A stretch of 64,000 nt of DNA. Source: Centroberyx gerrardi (Eukaryota > Chordata > Actinopteri > Beryciformes > Berycidae). The DNA is taken from the NCBI RefSeq assembly GCF_048128805.1, contig NC_135998.1, positions 10,180,656-10,244,655 of the forward strand. The letters run 5' to 3'. The translations under genes and the position numbers were made by a program. Of this stretch, positions 25,600-63,286 are shown in pieces; positions within the stretch are counted from its first letter, which is position 1; the number at the start of each line of letters is the position of its first letter. The notes beneath the pieces are model-generated. The model was not told the DNA's origin. It searched no databases and was given only the letters and a program-made list of their open reading frames with translations.

Positions 25600-26060
25600 T
25601 CATTGCTAGGTATGATACCCAAATCTATGTCCCATAACTTCTTCCAATTAAATGAAAACAGTTTAGTCCACCTCCATCAGACTGCCTCCGGGTTATTTGA
25701 TAATCTGCTATGTAAAGCCTGCTGCTAGAAATCTGGCTGTAATATTTGATTCTGACTTCTGTTTCAGTGTTAAGAGGGTGGTTCAGTCCTGCTTCCACCA
25801 ATTGAAAAATATTTCCCAAATTTGCCTTTTTCATCTTTTGCTGAGCTTAAGAAGGATACCCACACCCTTATTTCTTAGGTTAGGGTTTTCACTTTCATTT
25901 TTATTGTTTTATCTTGTATTCTGTTATACTTTCTTGCACCTGTGTTTTGTATTTTGCTCTCATTTTCTTGTTTAAATGTTTATCTTGATTTGAGCCCAGC
26001 TTGATCTTATTTTTTCTAATGCCGTACAGCACTTTATAACATTTGTTTCAAAAAGTGCTA
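25600..26060 (+). pseudogene. Rex1-like reverse transcriptase remnant
   Basis: DTQIYVP-like sequence near 25615 is followed by ARNLAVIFDSDF (near 25735) and FHQLKNISQI (near 25795–25825). These are in the order expected of the C-terminal part of a Rex1-like pol protein, which usually has a NLGVIFDSDLSF...FFHLRNI pattern. Frame breaks show it is dead. Confidence 0.65.
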
Positions 26061-26214
26061 ATGATTTTCATTATTATTATTATTGTCGCTGTTTCATTCA
26101 TTCATTCATTTCAAACATTAAAATATTCTTTCCATTCATGCAGTATATCTTGAATGGCATCAGAGAGAGTTATGTTGATATAAGCTAGGTACACATCAAC
26201 TTGGGCAATGGGGA

Positions 26215-26740
26215 AGAGAAACAGATCAGTGCAGCTGCAGCGGCCTCCATCCCTCTCTCCATCTTCTGCCCTGGTGAGTCAATAGCAAACAGACATAACA
26301 TCAGACAGAACCCACTGTTTGAATAACCCAAACTACACTCCATTTTATATTAACATGTCAAAAACATTGACACAACAAGAATGCGAAAGATGATGTCATA
26401 AAGCCGCCATCTATGAACCGTAAGATTGAATATAATGTGCATACGATGTTCAGAGCATGATATCTTTATGCCCTGAGTTTTGGACAGTTGATTTAAAAAA
26501 TATGAAAGCTTTCAGTCCCATCAATGGGGTAAATCAGTGCAAAGTGTATGTGATGAATGAGAGCTTAATTCACACAGACTGCTGCAGCGTTGGTTATGAC
26601 ACTCCAGAGCAAGAGGAAGACAAAGATCAGTGCAGCTGCATTGGCTTCCATTCCTCTCTCCATCTTTTGCCCAGGTCTGTTAGCCAAAGGCTTGACTAAC
26701 ATAGACCTTTTCATCCGTGAATAACCCATTGAACTATGGT
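26215..26740. repeat. Diverged direct duplication, about 0.4 kb apart
   Basis: GATCAGTGCAGCTGCA plus CTCTCTCCATCTT lies at about 26224–26270 and again at about 26626–26670. Similar flanking words (TGAATAACCCA, CATTTTATAT-like) follow each copy at matching distance. The copies differ at many positions. The function is unknown. Confidence 0.5.
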
Positions 26741-27646
26741 ACTCTCCAATTCATTAACTTTACTAATTAGGATTGTATTACAAGACATGTTACTCTTGAG
26801 TGACATTTCTTCTATGTATTACTGTGTTTGTAGTAAAATAGTTAAATTACTTTTATTAGAAAGACAGACACTCCAAACAATAGCATATTACTCTTTGCAA
26901 AACAATCAGTAGCCTATGTGTCCATCCCTGTTTGCACATGCTGCTACATTTGCCACTCCACATTGTCCTTCCCTGTTGTAGTCAGGTCAGGACATATCCT
27001 TAAACAAAGATGAGAAAGCAAAAACAATTTCACCATTTATTTTTAAAATAACAGATCAAATCTCACGTTATACAAACACACGTTCAACAGTGAGCGCCAC
27101 GTGCTTAAATAACATTTGTTTTGGAGCATCTGAACCCAAGTAGAGACAGAGTTCAAAAGGTTTCTGTAGCCGTGCAATGAGGTGCAGCGCCTAAATGCTA
27201 ACTGTTGACTAACTAACCAGATGCTAGGCTAGTGTCAATAAATACGTTTTGTGCTTGTTTTATAAACTCAACCTCGCCACATGGGGAGATGTGGAGCACA
27301 TACAGAAAGTATCAGAAATTTGTATTCATATTTTTCCCTTAGAACATTCATACAAAGCATGATTTTTGTTTTAAATATATTTAAAGCTGCTACCAAAATA
27401 ATTTGGTACTGTTTTACATTACTGTTGCAAAGACAACTCGGCACTTGCTCTTTAGGTAGTCAAGTTCTTTGTGAACTGTCCAATAAGCAATTTGGCCAGA
27501 TCATTAAAATGAGTATTCACTAACTGGAGTCGAAATTGCAGTAAACCGACTCCAGGACTCCAGAGGAAGACACACTGTGATCTGACCTCATTTGGATCTA
27601 AATCACACATAAAGCCACTGACAGCTTTTCAGTTTCAGTTTTTATT

Positions 27647-27652
27647 TTTATT
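27647..27652 (-). terminator. Poly(A) signal of lipase gene A
   Basis: AATAAA on the minus strand lies only about 17 nt beyond the stop codon, with a second copy at 27641–27646. A very short 3' UTR fits a highly expressed digestive enzyme gene. Confidence 0.6.
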
Positions 27653-27668
27653 TTTTACTCAGGATGCA

Positions 27669-37190
<9,522 letters not shown>

Positions 37191-37225
37191 GGCTGTCCAG
37201 AAACAAGTGAACCCTTTTCCACGGG

Positions 37226-37250
37226 CCTTATATGCACGAGACCCCTCCCA
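37226..37250 (-). promoter_or_regulatory. TATA box and upstream motif of lipase gene A
   Basis: On the minus strand a TATAAGG box ends 36 nt before the ATG, preceded by TGGGAGGGGTCTC. The same arrangement is found at copies B and C. With a TATA box this close to the ATG, the 5' UTR should be only about 5–15 nt. Confidence 0.7.
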
Positions 37251-38994
37251 CAAGAGGGTGAATATAGCTGCTCTGTCATGCTACACAATCTAAACGGCCT
37301 TACTGTGGTCCAAACAAAATATTGCAGATCGCTTTTATGTGTTGAGTGCCACACTAATTTCAGGCAATTTTCTAATTATTTAAGCCAAGCATGCTGTATA
37401 TATTTCAAAACAAAGGGCATCACTTTAAGGTATATTTTCACTCAGATTTGGGTTCAAATTTGTATCTTTTCAGATTCTTGTCAATTTGTCATAAAAGCAC
37501 CTCTGCATTCTTGCTGAGAAGAAGAAGAAAATCTGTACATGTAATATTATTTTCTGTAATAGCATTTTTTTTTTATTATTTCAAATAACTGACAGAGCCC
37601 TTGTTGGAAAGATGGACAGGATGTTGAGTTTTGAAGGTAGGTGTATAGTTATTATTAGTATTAGTAGTTAGTATTATTTGTGAATAGCCTACAGCAGGAA
37701 AACAGACCTGCATTTTCAGTTCTACAAAACTTATCAGACATGCCCTCCCCTTCAAAATACTACATGAGCATGCCAAGATAAACAGTGTGTGCCAGAAATA
37801 GGCCAGGTTCCATTCACCAGTAAATACAGAAAATGATTGCAAACAAAGACATAACTACTTAGTTATGCCAATATCAAGGCATAGCAAAGAGTATAGAGGT
37901 TATACTGCATGGTGAGCATATTGTCATATTGAGTACTTATTGTTCCAGCAGTGGCCAATAACGACTGTGGTCATACTGGGCACCTACTAGGTGCCAATGT
38001 GTCTAATCATATCAATTTGAAGCAGAGAATTGCTCAAGAACAGCATGTGTGCTCAGCAAAACCTATCCCTCGATACCTAAAAATTAAAAAAAGCTATGCT
38101 GTCCTATCTGGAGCAGGAACAGTGTGTGCAGTCATACCATGCAATCATACCTTTGCATGGTAAAAACATTTTGAATGGAGGGGTTACAGAGTCAAGTAAT
38201 GAGGGATGTCAAAGATGAAAAATGTATAGTCCCCAAACTGAAATGGTCCTATTCAAGTAAATTTATTCAAGCAACCAATGACATTTTAAACATCAACTCA
38301 TCTTCAAAATGTTTATAATCTGTTGCCTGTCCCTATTCTAAATGATTGACATACTGTATATAACAGAATGTTTCCCTCCACCTGCTGCATCAGACTGCTT
38401 TACACCTTCCTGTCAATACTGTGGATGAAACCAAGCTGGCCTTGACTCATGAGAACAGGTGGAGTGATTCTCAAACAGATGAGCAAAGAACACGTGGTTT
38501 GAGATAAGATAAAACCCCATAAATAACTGACATTCACACTAACATTCAATGTGGTTGATACTTATTACACTTCAATATATCTAGCTATTTCTGCTTTTGA
38601 ATTCCAATACCCACTGCCAAGTCCATTTGTGCAGAAAATATGCCCAACCAACTTCAGTGATACCGTCACTACAGAATATTACTTTCAAAACAACGCACAG
38701 ATGAATACGCTGTCTGAATACAAAACTCTATTTTGACAGGTGCCATACATATGTAAAGTTGTTTAGTTGTATATTATTATTATTAGTAGTAGTAGCAGTA
38801 GTAGTAGTGTGGTCCATATTTTCATATTGATATAATTTACTGATATAGTGAGTATTGTAAGAGGCATAGAATAAGAAAAGAGGAAATATGCAGTATTCAT
38901 CAATTTATTTTTCCAGTGACCCAATTCTGACACATGTCTTTGATGCACAGTTCAGGTCTACAGTGTTTATGCACAGGGCACAAGCTCTTTATTT
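37251..38994. other. Intergenic region between lipase A and lipase B
   Basis: AT-rich sequence with no exon or recognisable transposon protein. A TTA/GTA-rich simple stretch lies at about 38772–38810, just downstream of the end of lipase B. The upstream control region of lipase A should lie at the left end. Confidence 0.5.
38988..38993 (-). terminator. Poly(A) signal adjoining the stop codon of lipase B
   Basis: AATAAA on the minus strand begins 1 nt after the TGA stop codon (38995–38997). No other AATAAA is as close, so the 3' UTR is probably only a few tens of nucleotides. Confidence 0.6.
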
Positions 38995-47602
<8,608 letters not shown>

Positions 47603-47640
47603 GGTCAAACTGTGGAGGCCAGGTTGAATTACTACCAGGC

Positions 47641-47670
47641 TTTTATACAGGAGACCCCTCCCATATACTG
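47641..47670 (-). promoter_or_regulatory. TATA box and upstream motif of lipase gene B
   Basis: On the minus strand TATAAAA lies 38 nt before the first ATG and is preceded by ATATGGGAGGGGTCTCCTG. The upstream word is shared with copies A and C. Confidence 0.7.
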
Positions 47671-48966
47671 CAGCATCTGACCAGCGCACTCTCTGGGCCT
47701 GCTGTTCTCATCATTACGTAATACATAATATTTAACCACCTTGTGTTCCCACTTAACCTCAATCCTAACAACGTAAGATACAAAAAGAGAAGTATAAATT
47801 AAGTTATTTTATTCAGTGTTCCAATGAAACAAAACCTTTATACAGTGGGTAAATTTTATCCAGGGCTGTTGCTTGCCAGCTAATGTTGTGCTCACTGGCA
47901 TTTTCTTTTCATAACTGCTGCTAACTCATATCACTGTTGTCATGTGAACAATGTCTAACTCCAATTTTGGTGATTTTTGTGTTCTTACTTCAGTTGAAGG
48001 ATTACATGTGCCTCTGGTTTGAGAAAATGTTCATGAATCCCTTTCAAAACCCATTGGATAAACTCAAAACATACATGGTGGCCAGCTAAGGTCAAGGCTA
48101 TTTTTTTTTCTGGAGATAGAAGGTTTACATTCGACAGCGACGATATGTTCTGAACATACAACAAACAAATGTAGAAGTAAGTCTGTGTAGATTCATTTCA
48201 GTCATCCAGGTAGTAAGATGTCCAAAAAATAAATAAAAAAACCAATAAATGAATAAATAATAAATAAATAAATGATAAATGAAGAGTTGAAGACGTTACA
48301 CCTGAGTGGCAAAACATCTTCAACATCTTCATCCTCTGACTCTGAGCTGCTAAGTGGGGTGATTCAACCCTATGTCAGTGTAGTGTTAGTGTCGGTCTTA
48401 TCAGAGCTGACACTGGGAATACAGAGTGGTGTTCCCGGGATGCCAGAAGTCATTGTCAAATTTCCCAGAGGTGTACTGGGCCAAATTCCACCAAACATCT
48501 GTGATGGGAGGGGCCCACCTGATAAACCAATGACCCAACCCTCTTTTCCTCTCACATACCTTCTGTCAAGGCAGTCGCACTACTCACCACTGAACCTGTC
48601 AACAACTTCACTTATTTTACCTTGTAAAGAAATCTATTTTTAATCGCTCATAAATATAATATATAAAAGGTAAAATATAAAAGGTAAAATGGTGAAATAT
48701 GAAATAATTTCACCTTCTTCAAAAATATGACAACTGGCAAATAATCGTCCTAAAAGCTATGGAAATGTGAATAACCTTATGTGGCAACTCACTAATTAAG
48801 ACAACATGAGATAGGGTTGAAATAATATATTTATATTATTTTTACCATGTGACTAAATGGAACAATTATGACAAATGACTGTTGTCACTAAATGGAACAA
48901 GTGTGACAAATGACTCAGCAGATCATGATAATAACGAGGTAAACAGGTCATTTTTTTTTGCATTGG

Positions 48967-48972
48967 TTTATT
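48967..48972 (-). terminator. Poly(A) signal of lipase gene C
   Basis: AATAAA on the minus strand lies about 79 nt beyond the stop codon of copy C. Confidence 0.5.
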
Positions 48973-49050
48973 GTCTCAGTGATGGAATGCAGTGAATCAT
49001 TTTAGTCTTAAACTCTGATATGATGATGAGGATGTTTTTGATGAAAGGGG

Positions 49051-56927
<7,877 letters not shown>

Positions 56928-56960
56928 CCAAAAACTCCTTTCAAGAACTCTTTCCATAGT

Positions 56961-56995
56961 CCTTATATACAAGTTACCCCACCCATATGTTTGGC
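56961..56995 (-). promoter_or_regulatory. TATA box and upstream motif of lipase gene C
   Basis: On the minus strand TATATAAGG lies 33 nt before the ATG at 56927 and is preceded by ATATGGGTGGGGTAACTTG, a variant of the motif in copies A and B. Its position supports the choice of a start within 56918–56927. Confidence 0.7.
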
Positions 56996-58137
56996 TAGTG
57001 GCCAGAGACCATGCATATGGATGTTACTATCATTACGTCACAACCCTCCCATAGCCTACATATGGAAATTACTATCAATCTATGTGCTACAGACCATGTT
57101 GCGTAACGTTCAGGCTGTCACCTTATCTTCCAATAGAGACTGTTGAATGAGTAATATATATACACTACTGGGACAAATTTCTGTATATTTACTGTACTTA
57201 GTGATAAAAGTGGTTCTGATGTTCTCACATCCCCATAGAGAAGAACAACAGACATTGACCTGGAAGAGCATCCTTTGGGCCGAAACAAGAGGTTTCTGAA
57301 ATGACTCAGGAAGATCAGCATAAGGGAATAAATAGGGATTCTGTCCTTCAGTTTCAGAATATATATGTATTTGTGAACCCCTTGACTTTCTTACTCTACA
57401 AAAGTATTTAAATTGATTTAAATGTGAAAATTTGCAGCATTTTTTTTACACATGATCTTCTCTAATTTTACCATGGAAGTCAAAGGAGGAACTGGACAGG
57501 ACAAACCTAGTTAAGAAGGTGCAACCTATGTATTTTTACATATTCAAATGGGAGTGATTGGACTCCAACGCCATCCCGGAGTGAACCCTACATTTACATA
57601 TACATACATACATACATACAGTATATGTACATATCACATGTACATTCAACACTACAGACTCACATTTGCTGAATTAGAGACCATCCTACACACTAAAATC
57701 CTACTGAAATGTATTGAAGAGAAATATGGTGGTTTTCATGATGCTATCTTAGATGTCTCTCTTAGAAAAAAGGAGATTCTTGATCTCCATGGGGCTACCT
57801 GGTTAAATATATATTGGAACAGTATATGTGACCTATAAATATGATTTCTAAGATCTTTTGCTGTGACCATGTTGTGCTGAAATGGTTTGTGCGTCTCAAA
57901 GATTCTAAATGTCAAGAAACAACGGCAAACGGCTTCTTCAGGTTGCCGGTACGTAACCAAACAGAGATGAGATATTTCTTATTCCACTCAGTAGAGAAAC
58001 TACCATTTTTTTTTTATTTACAGTTCACCGGTAAAAGTCAAACATAGTACATTTTACAGAAAAGAGAGCCACTAACTTCAAAATATTATACTCATGATAC
58101 ATTTCACTAAAGTACTTAAATGTCCATTTGTCCATTT
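56996..58137. other. Short intergenic region between lipase C and GTF3C5
   Basis: About 1.1 kb separate the lipase C TATA box from the GTF3C5 stop codon. The right end holds the GTF3C5 3' UTR (poly(A) signal at 58013–58018). The rest should include the upstream control region of lipase C. No exon or known repeat protein is seen, only a few TACA-type simple repeats near 57600–57625. Confidence 0.55.
58013..58018 (-). terminator. Poly(A) signal of GTF3C5
   Basis: AATAAA on the minus strand lies about 120 nt beyond the GTF3C5 stop codon. Confidence 0.5.
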
Positions 58138-61100
58138 TCAAATGTAATCCAACATTTCTGTCTCCATCTCATTTTCACTCCCCTCCGACGGGTGAAATTC
58201 ATCCTCCTCATCCTCCTCTTCATCGTCCTCATTGTTGTCCCCCTCTTCCACCGGTTCAACGACTTTCGCTCGGGGTCTTATACTTAGGCCGGCTCGTCTG
58301 CGCTTCACAGGGAATTCTGGCAAAGCTGGGGAGCACACGTAACATTAATTGGCAAAATAATAAACCTACAAGTTCACACATTTTGTGCAATAATTTAAAA
58401 CAAAGGGGAAGGAAAAAAGCAGGAGTGAAAGGCCCAGGTCAGGGATTTCCTCCTACTCCTCCCCCACACCCACCCACAAATTTCTTATTTTTCTTATTTC
58501 TATATTATTGTTGTTATATATTGCAGTATAATGCACATACTTTACATATTTTTATTTGTACATATTTTTATAATGCACATACGGTACTTTGCATATTTTT
58601 ATTTTATTGTAGTATAATGCACATATTTTACATATTTTGATATTTATTTCTTATTTCTATTATTCTATTATTTCTATTATTATTATTATTATTATAATTA
58701 CTCTATGCCTATATATATATTTCTGTGAGCAACTGCAATGAAACCCAATTTCCCCTCGAGGATCAATAAAGTATTTCTGATTCTGATTCTGATTCTGATT
58801 TTACAGAGCGGTGTTGTTGGTCCTTACTAAACTACCTTCGCTTCTCACAGAGCACACTTTTGGTCATGTTTTATCTAAGGTAAGAGGAAAGGGCTTTATC
58901 AGTGTGACTGACTGGCCTGGTTGAGTAGTTAATGTGTGACCGCACACCTGGGGATCACAAAGAGGACACGGTATCCATGAAATACACATGTAGAGAAAGC
59001 TTGAGGACAAGCTTGTGGAGTCAATTCCCTTTCATGTGGGAAGAAAATAGTTTTGTTTTTGTTAATGTTTTTTTGTCATGTTATAAAAGAATAAACGCTC
59101 TATCGTGTACAATTTCACTCTGCCGATTGGATCAATGGACCTTGACCCTGGATGAGGGCAAGAGGCTGGCGGACGCTTCCTTACTTGGCCTCTGGGCCCG
59201 GATGACCTTCTTGATCATGGCCGATATGATGTCCCTCAGGTCATCGGTGGTGCCGAGCAGACACCAGCCGTCCCTCTCGTCACATTCCTTCTCTTTACCG
59301 TCGTTCCGCTGAATCACTTCCCGTATACTGGAGACAGACACACAGGCGCATTAACACCCAAACCACATCAGGAGTGATAGATGGCTGTTTTCATTAGAGT
59401 CAGAATCATAACAAAATCAGAGGAAACAGGCCATGATACCTGGCTCTTGTTTATTTACCTATCACTTCTCTGTTGTATATAGATATTGAAGGGACAATAT
59501 TTTTAATATTACTGGTTTATTATATTGGTGGTCTCTGCTGGAAAGGACTAATGCTTGTTCAGCACTGTATCGTACCTTTCCACATCCAAATCACACAGCT
59601 GGTAAAACATCTGTCTGTGAGGAGGCAGCATGCCCTCTTTGAAGATGTAGGACGACTCCTGCGGAGGTGAAGGAAAGGTTAGTGTCTAATGCTAATCCAG
59701 TATAGAGTTCCTACACATTCTGGCTGACAAAATTTCCATAACCATTCCATATAATGCAATTTTGACCAATCTCTTGACCTTCCATTTAATGACTTTCTCA
59801 GTACACTTCATGAAGATGGGACATCAAAGCAGATAGTAAAGTCCGCACACTATCTAATGTTCCCACGGTGTATTTATTGACACCTACACTGCTGAAGACG
59901 GGACATTTCTTACTCTCCTAGAGCACTTCAACCTTTAAGCTGAGGTTCAGTTCAACTATTTCATTCGCATCCTCTTTCAGTCAAACCCTCTCTGCATCCA
60001 AACATACCCACAAAGGAAATTTGTTTTTTTTCGAGCATAGCATATGCTATTTGTTGGACACTTTTATCACAAGTGCCTTATAGCAGTGATTCTCAAGCTT
60101 TTTCATATCAAGGATACAAATTTAGTCCACATTAGGGCCCACGGACCCCCATTTGATGAGATTTTGTCTCTCTGACCGAAATTTGAGAACATTTTTATTG
60201 TTAGATAGGATTTTTTCCAGAATGCCATTAACTATCTGTATTGTAGGTAGAGACAGTGAAATTATGATCAAAATAGTCATTCTTCTACATTCTCTAAGTG
60301 TGTTAACGTCTTGTAAATGAAATAATGGTGAAGTTTAACAATTCATAAATTTTCTGTGGACCCCCTGGAACCCCCTCAAGGACCCCTGGTGGTCCACGGT
60401 CCCCACGTTGAGAACCGCTGCCTTATTAGTACCATGAGTATCAGTAGTGTTAGTGCCATTGAGCTACGAGGGATTGAAGCCCCTGACTCTGACAGTGTTA
60501 GTGCCATGCTCCAACACCTATACAGGACCACAGGTAAGTTATTATTCCTTCAAAGTTCGCTACATCTATCAGCAGCGAGGCGTGACATTAAACATCATTT
60601 CAACCAATCTAGAGTACCTTTTAGACATGTATCACTTTAATGGATTAGAAGAGTTGCTGACCTTTAGTTGGTACTTGACTGGGATCGGCTGCCGACTGGT
60701 GCTGGGACCTTCCTGAGCTGGAAGATCCATCACACTAGCTGGCTGCGGAGCTGGAAAACAAAACATACAGCAGTGTTTTCCACAGTTTGTCAGTTCACTT
60801 CAGCGGCAGCGGGGGGGTGGAGGGAGGTAGTTATTGATGACTTGTTGTTGAAGTTTTATTCAGCGAGCCCAGTAACTCATATTTTTTCCAGGCACTAAAG
60901 TCTCTCAGTGTGGTATAAGCTGAGGCATTGCAACATTACACTTCCATCTGATTATTGAGACTATGCTTCATGCTGCCTCTCCATTCAGTTTGTGTCGGCA
61001 CGGACGCACCAAAGGAGCATAGGGGCACTTAGTCATAGGCACTATGAATTATGGTTATTGTAGTTCACGTGCTTTGGAGGCATGGCAGCATTAAATCTTA

Positions 61101-63286
61101 GTTGTTTGAAAATTACATCAGCGAGACTTGCCAGTTTCATGCATGTATTATTCATGCATCATGGCACCCAAAATGGCGCCATGATGCATGAATAATAAAC
61201 TAGGCCAAAGTGTGTCAAATGTTAATCTTCATCTGTTTACAATATTTACTGCTTTGCTGCAAACCTTGTCAAACCCTTGCCTGGTATCCAGCCCCCATGA
61301 ATCGCAGTCTTTAGCACTTTTTGAATTTGACTGACGTAATTTCTCGCCCCAGCTGATTGGTTGGTGTTTCGTGGATATTCACATATTCACATTTCGTAGA
61401 CATTTGCACAGAATTGTCCACATTACATCCTCAACACTCTACTGTTACAATAATGCCATTTAATCTTACTTAATCCTATTTTTACACTCAGCAGTAATTA
61501 TCATTATCATTGCTGTCACTACTACCTCCAGGAAGCAATTCAAGTTGCACTCATCCTACCGTCCGAAATAACTGCCGGTGGATAGGCTTGCATCCAGACC
61601 TCTATGAATCGCCATGCAAATTCAAAAAGTGCTAAACACTGCGATTCATGGGGGCTCGACACCAGGCTAATCCAATGAGGTTTATCACTGACTGTAAAGT
61701 GCGCACCTTGTTTGACCCTTGTATGCTCAGGTTGATTGGCCTGCCCTGTTCGCTGACGGCAATTTTTATCTACAAGGCCATTCCGCGATTGCCTCCTTTC
61801 ATTTGTGCCCTTGTACCTCAGAAAACTTTGGGTGGAAATGACTGTTTACAACCACAGGAAAAGTTTTTGTTATTTATCTCTGTTCAGTTCTGTAAGGTCA
61901 CAACTGATTTAGGCAAAAGTTATTTAAGGTATTCTGCTCTATTTTCAAGGAACTCACTGCAAAATGATTTAAAGCTATAAGAGATGGTTTCTCTTGGTGA
62001 GCTTAACCTGATAATGAAAGATAGATTCAGTAAGGAACTGTAAAGGCTTTGTTTAGTCCTGATTTAAATAGGTTTGGCCCTTGATGAAACTTTTATTTTA
62101 GAATCAGTATCATTACTATTATTCCCTTTTTAATAATAATAATAATAATAATACCTTCTTATCTTATTCCTTTTTATTGTAATACCTTCTTATCTTATAT
62201 GTTTTTATCTCTTTTTATATGTTTTTATATATGTAATACCTTCTTATCTTATATGTTCCTATCTTATATGTTTTTGTCATGTATGATCTTTGTCTATTTT
62301 TTACTTTTTATTTTGAAGCACATTGAGTCTACGCCTGTCGTATGAAATGTGCTATATAAATAAACTTGACTTGACTTGAGTGAGATGGTTTGCTATTGGC
62401 CTCCTGCCTTTGTGAGGAAATTTACAGCAAAAATTGCATTCGCTCTTATCTTTTTATGTGCTTTTGTTTATACTTTGCTTTATACACTGGCGCATGCTTG
62501 TCTGCAACTTCTATGTTTGTCTTGACGCCGGTCTCTTGGCCTGGTGTCCCTTTTAATATCAACTGGACTACACTGATAAATAAATTAATACATTTAAATG
62601 AATTGTAGGTTCTCACCTGCTTTGTTGAATGTGATAGGCAGGGTGTAGTCAAGGGAGCTCCTCTTAGCTTTCACTGGCATGTCACTTACTGAATACCCTA
62701 CAGGGAGCGAAAAGAGGGACAAGGAGTATCAGGCAAAGAAGGGGAATTCCACTAACATCGACGTTTTGATTGTTCTTCCACAAACGTAGATCTTTCATGA
62801 AATCTAACAATATTTCCATTGTTTTGCGCTTGAGTTCACATCATCAAGGAAAATTAAATTCTACTGTATCACTGAATTGCACTGCCTAAGAAAATTTTAT
62901 GGAAAAATGCAGATGTTTACAGGTCACAGGGAGTAGATGAAATTTACTTACAACCATTTTCATGCAATTCAATGATGTCACAGTACTGCATTTTGCATAA
63001 TCTTGAGAACTCACAAATCAAAACGCATAACAAATCTGAATAAAATTAAGTGATAAATACATTTTAGGGGAGTCTCCACTTCTGCAGAACACCACTGATG
63101 CTTCCCCTTTCAGAACTTTTTAGGAGCCTTATTGATCAAACCCCCCCCCCCCCGACCCCCCCGTCTCTCACCATGCTTGGTGCTGCAGCGGATCCTGAAG
63201 TCCAGCATCTGGTATTTCTTGGAGTCGGGGGCCTTTCGGGGGTCGTAGCCCAGCCTCACCCACAGACTTCTCCAGGGTCCTGTCAC
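58138..63286 (-). CDS. gtf3c5: General transcription factor 3C subunit 5 (TFIIIC63), C-terminal part
   Basis: Six exons in transcript order: 63172–63286, 62617–62697, 60662–60750, 59576–59658, 59185–59327 and 58138–58325, giving 232 codons in frame plus stop. The rest of the gene lies beyond the right edge. GTF3C5 is a TFIIIC subunit that helps recognise the A box of tRNA-type promoters and recruit RNA polymerase III in the nucleus. Diagnostic stretches are GPWRSLWVRLGYDPRK and DFRIRC in the first visible exon, HGYSVSDMPVKAKR across the next junction, EGMLPPHRQMFYQLCD and then RNDG...ERDGWCL. The protein ends with a long Asp/Glu run and SENEMETEMLDYI, as in the vertebrate family. It lies just upstream of the lipase array on the same strand, as in mammals. 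The middle exon at 60662–60750 is the least conserved linker. Confidence 0.92.
58515..58645. repeat. AT-rich minisatellite
   Basis: The phrase TATAATGCACATA followed by TTACATATTTTTATTT-like sequence recurs about three times with a period of roughly 45–55 nt. It lies in the last intron of GTF3C5. Confidence 0.6.
58650..58800 (+). repeat. L2-type LINE 3' end
   Basis: CCAATTTCCCCTCGAGGATC followed by AATAAAGTATTTCTGATT and four GATTCT units is the common 3' terminus of L2-like retroposons in fish. An ATT microsatellite precedes it. There is no coding part. Confidence 0.7.
60084..60420. mobile_element. hAT-type MITE in a GTF3C5 intron
   Basis: The ends CAGTGATTCTCAA and TTGAGAACCGCTG are inverted repeats with one mismatch. 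The flanking octamers CCTTATAG and CCTTATTA match at 6 of 8 positions, in keeping with an old 8-bp duplication. The interior has ACCCCC/GGTGGTCC words. An end of the same family is at 23651–23706. Confidence 0.75.
61146..61197. repeat. Perfect 20-bp hairpin
   Basis: TATTATTCATGCATCATGGC (61146–61165) is followed after a 12-nt loop by its exact complement (61178–61197). This may be a tiny foldback element or a structured intron site; no flanking duplication was seen. Confidence 0.8.
61279..61667. mobile_element. MITE with 47-bp inverted ends
   Basis: The left end (61279–61325) starts GCCTGGTATCCAGCCCCCAT. The right end (61621–61667) is its inverse with 3 changes in 47. The interior is AT-rich and non-coding. 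The target duplication is unclear; TTA-like bases next to the right end would suit a Harbinger-type element. It lies in the GTF3C5 intron at 60751–62616. Confidence 0.8.
62130..62380 (+). repeat. TAA microsatellite, TACCTTCTTATCT minisatellite and LINE tail
   Basis: A TAA run (62130–62152) passes into several copies of AATACCTTCTTATCTTAT spaced by T-rich sequence. It ends in GAAATGTGCTATATAAATAA and ACTTG units, a retroposon 3' tail of the type also seen at 36540–36600. Confidence 0.65.

Larger units (their letters stand above)
24645..27668. other. Intergenic region between nvd and lipase gene A
   Basis: No real exon is seen. The left end is the CpG-rich nvd promoter. A fish-type repeat with recurring CCCACATGG/CCATTTGTG words occupies 25205–25510, then a LINE remnant (25600–26060), then two diverged copies of a short segment (26215–26740). 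A 191-codon open frame on the plus strand (24671–25246) has no recognisable domain. Confidence 0.55.
47603..49050. other. Intergenic region between lipase B and lipase C
   Basis: The left end is the promoter of lipase B. The rest is AT-rich and holds no gene that I recognise. A 123-codon plus-strand open frame (48272–48643) has no known domain and is probably chance. Confidence 0.5.

Noticed and set aside
48272-48643. 123-codon plus-strand open frame between lipases B and C
   Set aside because: No domain or motif is seen and the serine run is low in complexity. There is no promoter or splice support.
58128-58640. 170-codon plus-strand open frame
   Set aside because: It is the antisense of the acidic GTF3C5 terminal exon followed by low-complexity AT-rich repeats.
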